Below are positions 1 to 6,362 of a stretch of 12,477 bases of DNA, piece after piece. The first letter of the stretch is position 1; every line of letters begins with the position of its first letter. The position numbers and the translations under genes are program-made. Source of the stretch: an uncultured Collinsella sp. (lineage in GTDB: Bacteria > Actinomycetota > Coriobacteriia > Coriobacteriales > Coriobacteriaceae); assembly GCA_900556515.1 (NCBI GenBank), contig USPH01000016.1, positions 1-12,477 of the forward strand, in the 5' to 3' direction. The notes beneath the pieces were generated by a model. It did no database searches and was not told the origin of the DNA. It saw only the letters and a program-made list of their open reading frames with translations.

Positions 1-1509
1 CGTCTGGGGGACTTCGCCCGGTTCCTTGCTGACAACATAATGCTTGTCGGCCATGACGGCGACCTGCGCCAAGTGGGTTACGACAATCACCTGATGCGTA
101 GCGGCGAGATCTGCCAGCACGCCCGCGAGTGCACGCGCCGTGGAGCCACCGACACCAGCATCGACCTCGTCAAACACCAGCGTATCGACACCGTCCGCAT
201 TACCGAGGACAACTTTGCTTGCCAACATGACGCGGCTGAGCTCGCCGCCCGACGCAATTCGACGCAGGGGACGCGGCGTCAAACCAGCACCGCTACGGTA
301 TAGCAGCTCGTAGCTCGAAGGACCAACGGGCGTCCACTCAGCACGGGGAAGATCACGCGACTCCCAGACGAGCTCGGCGCCGCCCATCTCCAGGCGAGCC
401 ATCTGGCGGCAAACCTCGTGGCAGAAGCGCGGGGCCGCCACATTGCGAGCGCGCTTAAGTGCCTTGGCAGCGGCAAACAACTCGTGCTCGGCGCTCCCGA
501 GTGCCTCACGCGCCTTTCTGATCTGTTCATCGCCATCATCGACCAGGGACAGCAGCTCTTGCGAGCGATCGCGCATGGCAAAAACATCGTCCATGGTAGG
601 ACCCCACTGACGCAGCAGGCCCTTGAGGTCGGAATACCGCTCACGCATGCGAGCGAGCTCGCGCGGATCGAAGGCGACGCCATCGCGATAGGCACGAAGT
701 TCGTTCGCGCAATCCTCAAGGGAGATACAGGCATCCGAAAGCAAATCGGCAATGTCGCCAAGTTTGCGATCGACGGAAGCCATACGGGAAAGTTCTGCCA
801 CGGCGCTGTTCACGGCATCGAGCGCTCCCCCTTCAGAGGCAAGCGATGCATGGGCATCATTAGCTGTGGCAACCAGCACCTCGGCATGTTCGGAGCGCGG
901 CAGCAGTTCCTCGAGTTCCTCATACTCGCCCGGTTTGGGGTCGACCTCGCCGATGCGCTCGAGCGCAAAGCGCGCTTCCTCGACGCGGCTCCCCTGCGCA
1001 CGCGAGGTCTCTTCGACACGTCGAACCTCCTTAGCGGCAGCGCGCGAAGCCTTAAAGCAGGAGCGGTAGTGCTCGAGCGCCTCGAGTGCAGGGCGCCCTG
1101 CCCAGGCATCGACCATCGCAACATGATGCGCCGGATCGAGCAAGCGCTGGTGCTCGTGTTGGCCGCACAGATCCATCATCACGCCAACGCGCTCCGAAAG
1201 CTCGCGCACACTGGCGATGCGTCCGTCAATCTTCACTCGGCTGCGGCCCTCGGCAGAAAGACTGCGCTGCACGATGAAGCCCTCCGTGTCGTGCGGGCCG
1301 TCAAACAGGCGCGCCTCGACGCTCGCCAGCGCCTCGCCCTCGCGCACCATAGACGAATCCGCGCGCTCACCCAAAATAAGCTTGAGGGCCGAGAGCAGCG
1401 CGGTCTTGCCGGCACCGGTCTCGCCGGTCAGGACAGTCAGGCCGGCACTCGGCAGCAGCGTCGCCTCGCGAATGAGCGCAATGTTAGAAACCTGCAGCTC
1501 ATCGATCAT
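1..1509 (-). CDS. recN: DNA repair protein RecN (SMC-like ATPase), C-terminus cut by window edge
   Basis: RecN is an SMC-like ATPase that acts at DNA double-strand breaks and promotes RecA-dependent recombinational repair on the nucleoid. In the 503 codons present, an N-terminal Walker A (GETGAGKT, residues 29-36) is followed by the Q-loop region GQHEHQ (116-121), a long charged alpha-helical middle expected to form a coiled coil, the ABC signature SGGELSR (420-426) and Walker B VFDEVD (D447, E448), then a VTH switch histidine. This is the complete order expected of the family. RecN is usually about 550-560 residues, so roughly 50 C-terminal residues lie left of position 1. The ATG at 1509 has GGAG six bases upstream and overlaps the end of nadK by 11 bp, so recN is the last gene seen of the efp operon. 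No LexA-type box is apparent just upstream. Identification is secure. Confidence 0.97.
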   Translation of the reverse strand, partial: MIDELQVSNIALIREATLLPSAGLTVLTGETGAGKTALLSALKLILGERADSSMVREGEALASVEARLFDGPHDTEGFIVQRSLSAEGRSRVKIDGRIASVRELSERVGVMMDLCGQHEHQRLLDPAHHVAMVDAWAGRPALEALEHYRSCFKASRAAAKEVRRVEETSRAQGSRVEEARFALERIGEVDPKPGEYEELEELLPRSEHAEVLVATANDAHASLASEGGALDAVNSAVAELSRMASVDRKLGDIADLLSDACISLEDCANELRAYRDGVAFDPRELARMRERYSDLKGLLRQWGPTMDDVFAMRDRSQELLSLVDDGDEQIRKAREALGSAEHELFAAAKALKRARNVAAPRFCHEVCRQMARLEMGGAELVWESRDLPRAEWTPVGPSSYELLYRSGAGLTPRPLRRIASGGELSRVMLASKVVLGNADGVDTLVFDEVDAGVGGSTARALAGVLADLAATHQVIVVTHLAQVAVMADKHYVVSKEPGEVPQT

Positions 1510-2359
1510 GACGGACTCCGTAGAATACGCGGCTCACCGAGTTATAGAAGCTCTCGGGGCCGTAATCCAGCAGCAACACATCTCCGGGCCCGCGGCGCAC
1601 CGCCACGCTCTCAACGGTGCCATCGCAGGTAATAAACTGTCCATCGATAGCAATCGCCGGAACGCTCGGACGATCATCAGACATAAAGATTTCGACGACA
1701 TCACTCGGCGAAGTCAAGAAGGCACGGGCCTGAATGGTGTGCGGCGCAATGGGTACGCAGACCATGCCCGTATAGTCGGGGCTCACGATGGGGCCACCGG
1801 CACTGAGTGCGTAACCCGTAGAACCAGTCGCCGTGGACACGACCACGCCGTCGCCACGCAGTCGATCGATATGGTGGCCCGACACCGTGATGTCGAACTC
1901 GACCATATCGGACAGCGGACCGCGGGTAAGCGCCATGTCGTTGAGGGCGAAGGTGCGCACGACATCCTTCGTACCGTCTTCGCGCACGGACACGATATCC
2001 GCAGCGATGGTGGCGCGACGGCTCACGTGCAGCTCGCCGGAAAGGGCGTCGCTCACGACCTTAAGAATGTCGCGCTCCTCGGGGCTCGCAGCAGTTAAAA
2101 AGCCCAGGTGACCATAGGAAAGACCGAGGATAGGAATCTCGCGATGGTTGAGGATGCGGGCAGCGCGCAGCAGCGTGCCGTCGCCGCCGAGCGTAATGAC
2201 CAGATCAGAGCCGTCAATATCAGGCGTACTTTGAATCTTCGATCGCTGGTCGGCAGCCCATGCGACCTCATAGCCCTGGCGCGTCAGCCAAAGCTCGAGC
2301 ATCAGGCCGCTCTCGACCGCCTCTTGCTTGTAGTAATTGGGAACCAGAAAGACCTTCAT
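1499..2359 (-). CDS. nadK: NAD kinase
   Basis: Cytosolic NAD kinase phosphorylates NAD to NADP using ATP or polyphosphate, setting the NADP(H) pool. The 286-residue length is typical. Visible family motifs are GGDGT (58-62, with the catalytic-type aspartate D60), GLSYGHLGFLT (79-89), the NE/D motif in the form LND (139-141), and the glycine-rich GDGVVVSTATGSTGYALSAG (169-188), followed by the IAPHT segment (205-208). Two positions differ from the commonest forms: S81 where an asparagine is usual in the G-x-N-x-G segment, and D rather than E in the NE/D motif, the latter being an allowed variant. The start ATG overlaps the tlyA stop as ATGA (4 bp), suggesting translational coupling, and the 3' end overlaps recN by 11 bp. 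NAD kinase next to tlyA and recN is a common bacterial arrangement. Identification is secure. Confidence 0.97.
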   Translation of the reverse strand: MKVFLVPNYYKQEAVESGLMLELWLTRQGYEVAWAADQRSKIQSTPDIDGSDLVITLGGDGTLLRAARILNHREIPILGLSYGHLGFLTAASPEERDILKVVSDALSGELHVSRRATIAADIVSVREDGTKDVVRTFALNDMALTRGPLSDMVEFDITVSGHHIDRLRGDGVVVSTATGSTGYALSAGGPIVSPDYTGMVCVPIAPHTIQARAFLTSPSDVVEIFMSDDRPSVPAIAIDGQFITCDGTVESVAVRRGPGDVLLLDYGPESFYNSVSRVFYGVRHDR

Positions 2360-3168
2360 AGCGTTGCAGCTTTCTCGCTCAAAACCGATACCTGGGATTG
2401 CAGCTCATCGTCGGCACGTTCACCGGGGGCAAATCTCGTGCCGTACAGGAAAAACTCAACGTTGCCCTTGGCACCATGAATGGGCGACACGCACACATCG
2501 ACCGGGAACAGCCCCTTGGAGGCAAAGAGTTCAACTGCCGCAACGAGTGTATCGCGGCGCACGGCGGGATCGGTCACAATGCCGCCCTCGCCCACCAGCG
2601 CCGCCGGAGCCTCAAACTGCGGCTTTACGAGCGTGCAGAATGCACCCGTAGGCGCCAGGCACGCCAGCACCGCATCGATAATGTTCGCGATGCTGGTAAA
2701 CGAGACATCACACACAGCCAGGTCGATGGCGCCGGCATAGCCAAGCTCAGGCAGCTGCGTCACGTTTGTGCGCTCATGCAGCGTCACGCGATCGTCCTGA
2801 CGCAGCGACCAATCGAACTGGGCGCGACCCACGTCCACCGAGACAACGGTCGCAGCTCCGCGCTTGAGCAGGCAATCGGTAAAGCCGCCGGTAGAGCAGC
2901 CCACATCAAGACAGGCAAGGCCCGTCGGATTGATGCCAAACGCATCAAGCGCGCCTTCGAGCTTAAGACCGCCGCGGCCAACATAGGGAATGCGCCCCTT
3001 CACGTGCAGCGGCAGGCCCGGGGTCACCTTAAGGCCCGGTGAAGTCAAACGCTCACCACCGCTCGAGACCAAGCCGGCCATAAGAGTGCGAAGGGCATCC
3101 GCGCGATCGGCGCAGATGCCCTGTGAAATCAGTTCGTCATCGAGACGCACGCGTTTCATGAATGCCAT
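2356..3168 (-). CDS. tlyA: TlyA family rRNA (cytidine-2'-O)-methyltransferase
   Basis: TlyA-family enzymes 2'-O-methylate cytidines in 23S rRNA (C1920) and, in some lineages, 16S rRNA (C1409), using S-adenosylmethionine; loss is linked to capreomycin resistance in mycobacteria. Many databases still call it hemolysin. An N-terminal S4 RNA-binding domain (about residues 5-60) precedes an FtsJ-like Rossmann methyltransferase with SAM motif LDVGCSTGGFTD (87-98). A K-D-K-E tetrad is visible: K69 (GRGGLKLEGA), D154 (VCDVSFTS), K182 (VKPQFEA) and E238 (GNVEFF). About 20 residues after 250 form a short polar tail. The start is uncertain: an ATG at 3168 overlaps the xseB stop (TGATG), a TTG lies one codon earlier, and an ATG at 3159 would give the N-terminus MKRVRLDDEL typical of the family. 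I chose 3168 for the stop-start overlap; no strong Shine-Dalgarno decides it. The 3' end overlaps nadK as ATGA. Confidence 0.94.
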   Translation of the reverse strand: MAFMKRVRLDDELISQGICADRADALRTLMAGLVSSGGERLTSPGLKVTPGLPLHVKGRIPYVGRGGLKLEGALDAFGINPTGLACLDVGCSTGGFTDCLLKRGAATVVSVDVGRAQFDWSLRQDDRVTLHERTNVTQLPELGYAGAIDLAVCDVSFTSIANIIDAVLACLAPTGAFCTLVKPQFEAPAALVGEGGIVTDPAVRRDTLVAAVELFASKGLFPVDVCVSPIHGAKGNVEFFLYGTRFAPGERADDELQSQVSVLSEKAATL

Positions 3169-3434
3169 CAACCATTCGTATCCGTAGATGCAGCCTGGCC
3201 ATCCTGTGATTCGTTTGCCGCATCCTCATCGTATTCTTGCTCGAGCTTATCGGCCTCACGCGGCGTCAGCTCAAACTTGTCGACCATATCGACTGCGCGA
3301 GAGCCGAGCTCAATCGCCTCGTCAAACAGGTCGAGCGAACGCTCCAAGGACGTATCCTTGGAGCGGACGGTAGCGATAATCTGGTCCAAGCGGTCCGAGA
3401 TCTCGTCGAAGTTGCGGACGGAACCCTCTGGCAT
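3168..3434 (-). CDS. xseB: Exodeoxyribonuclease VII small subunit
   Basis: XseB is the small, non-catalytic helical subunit of exonuclease VII, which degrades single-stranded DNA to oligonucleotides; several copies coat the coiled-coil arm of the catalytic XseA. The 88-residue protein has the family pattern: FDEISDRLDQIIATVRS (9-25), then SLERSLDLFDEAIELG (29-44), two amphipathic helices forming a hairpin. The last 25 or so residues are an acidic, Ser/Asp/Asn-rich tail beyond the usual fold. The ATG lies two bases after the nusB stop, with a GAGGAG in the last nusB codons serving as ribosome binding site, and the stop shares a base with the tlyA start. The large subunit gene xseA, which normally precedes xseB, is not in this window; nusB occupies that place. 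The family is short and low in information, but sequence and neighbours agree. Confidence 0.88.
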   Translation of the reverse strand: MPEGSVRNFDEISDRLDQIIATVRSKDTSLERSLDLFDEAIELGSRAVDMVDKFELTPREADKLEQEYDEDAANESQDGQAASTDTNG

Positions 3435-3436
3435 GG

Positions 3437-4021
3437 TTACTCCTCGACGGAGTCGACGACAGCCTCGGCGGCGTCCGCATCCTCGGCCAGCACGCCAGCC
3501 TCAGCCTGAGCAACCGCAACCTTTGCGGCAGCCTCGGCAGCCTGGGCCTCCTCGCGAGCGCGATCTTCGGCCAGCAGCTCCTGGTACAGGTCCTCGCCCG
3601 GCAGCTCCTCGCTGCGAGCGATCTTACCCAGCACGCCGTTGACGAACGACGCGGACTGGTCGGTGCCATAGGCCTTGGCAAGCTCGACGGCCTCGTTGAT
3701 CACGATGGCGTCCGAGACCTCCTCGTCGGTGAGGAAACGCATCTCGTAAACGGCGATACGCAGCAGGTTGCGGTCGGCGCCGGGCATGCGCATAAGATCC
3801 CAGTTCTTGGCAACAGAGCGCAGAGCACAGTCGATGCGGTCGATATGCTCATAGGCACCGCGGCACAGCTCCAGCGCATAGGGGTCGAGGGGACCCTTCG
3901 AAATCAGGAAATCACCCTCGAGGACGCGCTCGAGCGGGCTGTCCGTGGCCTCGGCCTGGAACAGCAGCTGCAGCGCCTGACTGCGGGCAAGCGTACGCCC
4001 GCGATAAACCTTAAGGCTCAA
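3437..4021 (-). CDS. nusB: Transcription antitermination factor NusB, with C-terminal Ala/Glu-rich extension
   Basis: NusB pairs with NusE (S10) on boxA RNA to drive antitermination of rRNA operons. Residues 1-136 match the all-helical NusB fold: LARSQALQLLFQ (11-22), NWDLMRMPGADRNLLRIAVYEM (73-94 region), INEAVELAKAYG (108-119) and SFVNGVLGKIAR (125-136). The family usually ends here at about 135-145 residues. This protein continues for nearly 60 residues in an alanine- and glutamate-rich, probably helical or disordered acidic tail (about 140-194). The start is a TTG at 4021. It is supported by an AAGGAG six bases upstream, by a conserved N-terminus beginning immediately after it, and by the absence of any in-frame ATG before the core. 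It begins three bases after the asp23 stop and ends two bases before xseB. The core assignment is secure; the tail's role is unknown. Confidence 0.95.
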   Translation of the reverse strand: MSLKVYRGRTLARSQALQLLFQAEATDSPLERVLEGDFLISKGPLDPYALELCRGAYEHIDRIDCALRSVAKNWDLMRMPGADRNLLRIAVYEMRFLTDEEVSDAIVINEAVELAKAYGTDQSASFVNGVLGKIARSEELPGEDLYQELLAEDRAREEAQAAEAAAKVAVAQAEAGVLAEDADAAEAVVDSVEE

Positions 4022-4024
4022 AGG

Positions 4025-4387
4025 TTACTCCTTGGGGAAAACGAGGCCGTCGATGCAAACGTCAACACGCTCAACCTCGACGCCCACCTGGGCATCGATG
4101 GCGGCGACCACGGCGGCGCGAACGGCCTCGGCGAGTTTCTTGAACGGATAGCCAAAGAACACCACGACACGCACGGTGAGTGCGAGCTTGTCGCCGACGA
4201 CCTCGGCCTCGACCGCCGGCTCGGAAGCCGGGGCCTTGGACGAGAGCATCATGGAGACAAGGTTGGTGGCAAGGTCCTTGACGCCAACGGAGGCGATGCC
4301 CTCGACATCGGACACGGCGCGCGAGACGATGGCGGTCAGAACATCGGGCGAAATGCCGATGCCGTCAATCTTGATTTCCTGGGGCAT
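4025..4387 (-). CDS. Asp23/Gls24 family envelope stress response protein
   Basis: This 120-residue protein belongs to the Asp23/Gls24 (DUF322, B. subtilis YqhY/YloU-like) family. The pattern ISPDVLTAIVSRAVSDVEGIASV (12-34) is the family's signature start, followed by a beta-rich region ending LALTVRVVVFFGYPFKKLAEAV (68-89) and a C-terminal VERVDVCIDGLVF strand (105-117). Family members are abundant small proteins tied to cell-envelope stress or, for YqhY, to fatty acid/acetyl-CoA carboxylase homeostasis. There is no signal peptide or membrane segment. In staphylococci Asp23 is tethered to the membrane by AmaP, but no amaP-like gene is nearby. Its place between efp and nusB matches yqhY in Bacillus, where accB-accC also sit; those are absent here. 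An AGGAGG precedes the ATG by four bases. The family is secure; the precise role is not. Confidence 0.92.
   Translation of the reverse strand: MPQEIKIDGIGISPDVLTAIVSRAVSDVEGIASVGVKDLATNLVSMMLSSKAPASEPAVEAEVVGDKLALTVRVVVFFGYPFKKLAEAVRAAVVAAIDAQVGVEVERVDVCIDGLVFPKE
4028..4033 (-). promoter_or_regulatory. Ribosome binding site deciding the nusB TTG start
   Basis: On the minus strand this reads AAGGAG, with six bases to the TTG at 4021; it abuts the asp23 stop codon. It is the strongest argument for the non-ATG start of nusB. Confidence 0.8.
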
Positions 4388-4391
4388 GAGT

Positions 4392-4397
4392 CCTCCT
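4392..4397 (-). promoter_or_regulatory. Strong Shine-Dalgarno of asp23
   Basis: The minus strand carries a full AGGAGG four bases before the ATG at 4387, within the 24-bp gap after efp. It is one of the best ribosome binding sites in the window and suggests high translation of the Asp23-like protein. Confidence 0.8.
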
Positions 4398-4411
4398 AGA
4401 AGATTTGGTTG

Positions 4412-4975
4412 CTAGACGCGGGAGACGAACTTGCCGTCGCGGGTGTCAACCTTGATGACCTCACCCTCGTTGAGGTACATGGGGACCTGGATGACAGCAC
4501 CGGTGTCGATCGTGGCCGGCTTGGTGGAACCCTGGACGGTGTCGCCCTTAAAGCCCGGGTCGGTCTGGACAATGGTGGTCTCGATGAACATCGGCGGGGT
4601 CACGCCCATGAGCTCATCGTCGGCGAAGAGCAGCTGGCAGATGTCGTTCTCGCGCAGCCACTTGGAGTTCTCGCCCACCATGTCCTCGGGAACGGGAACC
4701 TGCTCATAGGACTCGTTGTCCATGAAGATGTAGTCGGTGCCATCGTTGTAGAGGTACTGGAACTCACGGGTGGTGAGCATGACGCTCTCGAACTTGGTGC
4801 CGGCGTTGCAAGTGTTCTCGACGACGCGGCCGCTCTTGATGTCGCGGGTCTTGTAGCGCACAAACGCGCCGCCCTTGCCCGGCTTGACATGCTGGAACTC
4901 GACGATGGTGTAGACCTTGTCCTTGATGCGGAGACCGAGGCCGTTCTTGAAGTCGGCGGTAGAAATGGTAGGCAT
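4412..4975 (-). CDS. efp: Translation elongation factor P
   Basis: EF-P binds the ribosome between the P and E sites and relieves stalling at polyproline stretches. The 187-residue length is standard. Three beta-barrel domains are recognisable: an N-terminal KOW-like domain with the loop HVKPGKGGAFVR (29-40, tip lysine K34), a central OB domain, and a C-terminal OB domain starting around PPMFIETTIVQTDPG and containing the tRNA-mimic family signature region. The frame is open upstream to 5008, but the ATG at 4975 gives the conserved N-terminus MPTISTADFKNG and has an AGAAAGG about six bases upstream, so it is the start. The loop is PGKGG, with no second proline of the actinobacterial PGKGP type. 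No modification gene (epmA, epmB, earP, ymfI type) is in the window. It is the first gene of its operon, behind the promoter near 5035. Confidence 0.97.
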   Translation of the reverse strand: MPTISTADFKNGLGLRIKDKVYTIVEFQHVKPGKGGAFVRYKTRDIKSGRVVENTCNAGTKFESVMLTTREFQYLYNDGTDYIFMDNESYEQVPVPEDMVGENSKWLRENDICQLLFADDELMGVTPPMFIETTIVQTDPGFKGDTVQGSTKPATIDTGAVIQVPMYLNEGEVIKVDTRDGKFVSRV

Positions 4976-5032
4976 AGCGACCTTTCTTGTTATGGGCAGA
5001 ACGCACAAGCGTCCAAATTACATACGAGCGAA

Positions 5033-5061
5033 ATTATACACTTGCAGACGGCGCCTGCAGC
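5033..5061 (-). promoter_or_regulatory. Promoter of the efp-asp23-nusB-xseB-tlyA-nadK-recN operon
   Basis: On the minus strand a perfect -10 hexamer TATAAT occupies 5033-5038. With a 17-bp spacer the -35 is GCTGCA (5056-5061), a poor match to TTGACA. Transcription should start near 5026, giving a leader of about 50 nt that contains a small hairpin (ACGC-TTGT-GCGT) and the efp ribosome binding site. It lies just downstream of the pepP terminator, which makes a new transcription unit here logical. The weak -35 suggests dependence on another factor or a modest rate. Confidence 0.75.
5043..5059. promoter_or_regulatory. Operator-like palindrome over the efp promoter spacer and -35
   Basis: The 17-bp sequence TGCAGACGGCGCCTGCA is an inverted repeat with seven of eight pairs matching around a central base. 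It covers the spacer and part of the -35 region of the efp promoter. That position would suit a repressor or regulator site, but a chance GC-rich palindrome cannot be excluded and no regulator is known to me for it. Confidence 0.35.
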
Positions 5062-5069
5062 GAGCGCAT

Positions 5070-5112
5070 AAAAAGAGAACGCGGGGCGTCCGAATTGCTC
5101 CGGACGCCCCGC
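5070..5112 (-). terminator. Intrinsic terminator after the M24 peptidase gene
   Basis: A perfect 12-bp GC-rich stem (GCGGGGCGTCCG at 5081-5092 with CGGACGCCCCGC at 5101-5112) encloses an 8-nt loop. On the minus strand it is followed by the T-rich stretch GTTCTCTTTTT. It starts 22 bases after the peptidase stop at 5135 and separates that gene from the efp operon. On the plus strand the downstream side has no T run, so it is unidirectional. Confidence 0.93.
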
Positions 5113-5134
5113 CCCAAAAACCTATCGAAATGGG

Positions 5135-6265
5135 CTAGGAATCGATGACGTGCAGGTCGTGCGGGGTCTTGGTGAAGGGCTCGTAGCCGTTCTCGGTGAC
5201 CACGCCGTAGTCCTCAAGGCGCACGCCGCCCACGCCGGGCAGGTAGACGCCGGGCTCCATGGTGACAACCGAGCCGATCTCGATGGTGTTCTTGCTGCGG
5301 TTGAAGTTGGGCAGCTCGTGGATGTCGATGCCCACGCCGTGGCCCAGACCATGGTTGTAGTAATCGCCATAGCCGGCATCGCCGATGATCTTCTTGGAAA
5401 GCTTGAAAATGTCGTTGCCCTCGACGCCCGGATGGATGGCGGCGACGCATTCCTCGTGCGTACGGCGCACGAGCGCATACAGGTCGAGCTGTTCCTGCGT
5501 GGGCTCGCCCATCACGACGGTGCGCGTCATATCGGAACGATAATCGCAGTAGCCCGCGCCGTAATCCATGAGGACAAAGTCGCCCTTCTCGATCACGCGG
5601 TCGCTCGGCACGGCATGCGGGTTGGCGGTGTTGGGACCGCTCGCTACGATGGAGCCGAAGGCAAGGCTGTCAGCGCCGTTGGCGAACATAAAGTTCTCGA
5701 GCTCGTTGCGAACCTGCTTCTCGGTCATACCGGGCTTAATAAAGCCGAGCATGTGCTGGAAGGCGGCGTCAGTGATCGACTGTGCATGGCGCATGAGCTC
5801 GATCTCCTCGGCATCCTTGATGGCGCGCATCTTGCGGATGTCGTCATGCATCAGCGGCAACATGCAGGCGACGGAACGATCCTCCAGACCACGCTGAATG
5901 CCCTGGTAGAAGTTGATCTGCATATCGTCCTCGACAGCGCAGACGCGGCACTTGTTGGCTGCGATCTTGCCGGCGACCCAACCGGGGATGGTGCCCTCGT
6001 CCATGTCATAGACCCAAGGGCTGCCGGCGGGCGTGTTCTCCTCAAAGCTGTTGAGGTAGCGCGAGTCGGTATGGAACAGGCACTGGTCAGCCGTAATAAA
6101 CGCCGCGTGCGGGAACTCGAAGGTGTAGTCGAAGACGCCCTTCACGCCCGTGAGCCAACGAAGATTGGCCTCGTCGCGTACCACGATAGCGTCGTAGCCG
6201 CGCTCGACCATCAGGGCACGGACACGTTCGATACGACCGGCAGGACCGGCAGCAAACTCAGACAT
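5135..6265 (-). CDS. pepP: Xaa-Pro peptidase, M24 family (aminopeptidase P/prolidase type)
   Basis: This cytosolic metallopeptidase should cleave peptides at an Xaa-Pro bond with two divalent metal ions. An N-terminal creatinase-like domain (about residues 10-140) precedes a pita-bread M24 catalytic domain. All five metal ligands are visible: D234 (VLMDYGAGY), D245 (RSDMTRT), H309 (GLGHGVGIDIHE), E337 (TMEPGVY) and E351 (RLEDYGVV); the substrate-side H217 lies in NPHAVPSDR. Length (376) fits the short aminopeptidase P/dipeptidase group, as in the Bacillus gene next to efp. Whether it prefers longer peptides (PepP) or Xaa-Pro dipeptides (PepQ) cannot be read from sequence, so the symbol is tentative. 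The ATG has AAGGA about seven bases upstream. It stands alone between the structured 132-bp gap after the aroB-like gene and its own terminator. Adjacency to efp suggests a shared theme of proline-rich protein handling. Confidence 0.93.
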   Translation of the reverse strand: MSEFAAGPAGRIERVRALMVERGYDAIVVRDEANLRWLTGVKGVFDYTFEFPHAAFITADQCLFHTDSRYLNSFEENTPAGSPWVYDMDEGTIPGWVAGKIAANKCRVCAVEDDMQINFYQGIQRGLEDRSVACMLPLMHDDIRKMRAIKDAEEIELMRHAQSITDAAFQHMLGFIKPGMTEKQVRNELENFMFANGADSLAFGSIVASGPNTANPHAVPSDRVIEKGDFVLMDYGAGYCDYRSDMTRTVVMGEPTQEQLDLYALVRRTHEECVAAIHPGVEGNDIFKLSKKIIGDAGYGDYYNHGLGHGVGIDIHELPNFNRSKNTIEIGSVVTMEPGVYLPGVGGVRLEDYGVVTENGYEPFTKTPHDLHVIDS

Positions 6266-6297
6266 GCAGATTCCTTTCTTATTGTCTCTATAAAGAC

Positions 6298-6360
6298 GGG
6301 ACGGGTCTCAACCGAACGTCGGAATCGCATGCGAACCGCAACCGATTGGAAACCCGTCCC
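6298..6360 (-). promoter_or_regulatory. Structured leader or large hairpin before the M24 peptidase gene
   Basis: On the minus strand GGGACGGGTTTC (6349-6360) pairs with GAGACCCGTCCC (6298-6309) in a 12-bp stem with one G-U pair. The 39-nt interior can form further hairpins, including the 10-bp palindrome TCGCATGCGA (6325-6334) and CCGA-CGT-TCGG. The 3' side continues as GTCTTTATAG, too poor in T for a convincing terminator, and the ribosome binding site follows about 25 nt later. It may be a 5'-leader structure, a weak terminator of the aroB-side operon, or both. No known riboswitch class is recognised and it does not fit a tRNA. Confidence 0.5.
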
Positions 6361-6362
6361 TC

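Noticed and set aside
418..1632. 404-codon open frame on the plus strand
   Set aside because: It is exactly codon-in-register with recN on the other strand. GC-rich codon use keeps the antisense frame open; the translation has no recognisable domain, while the minus strand encodes all RecN motifs.
4409..5071. 220-codon open frame on the plus strand
   Set aside because: Antisense shadow of efp.
6310..6337. LexA/SOS-type box from CGAAC-like half-sites
   Set aside because: The half-sites do not have the CGAAC-N4-GTTCG spacing.
6298..6360. A tRNA gene, suggested by GGGACGG...CCGTCCC ends
   Set aside because: The enclosed length is too short and no anticodon arm or T-arm consensus (GGTTCGANNCC in place) can be arranged.
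6298..6360. A clear intrinsic terminator for the aroB-like gene
   Set aside because: The stem is good, but the loop is very long and the 3' flank GTCTTTATAG has too few consecutive T residues; kept as a possibility only.
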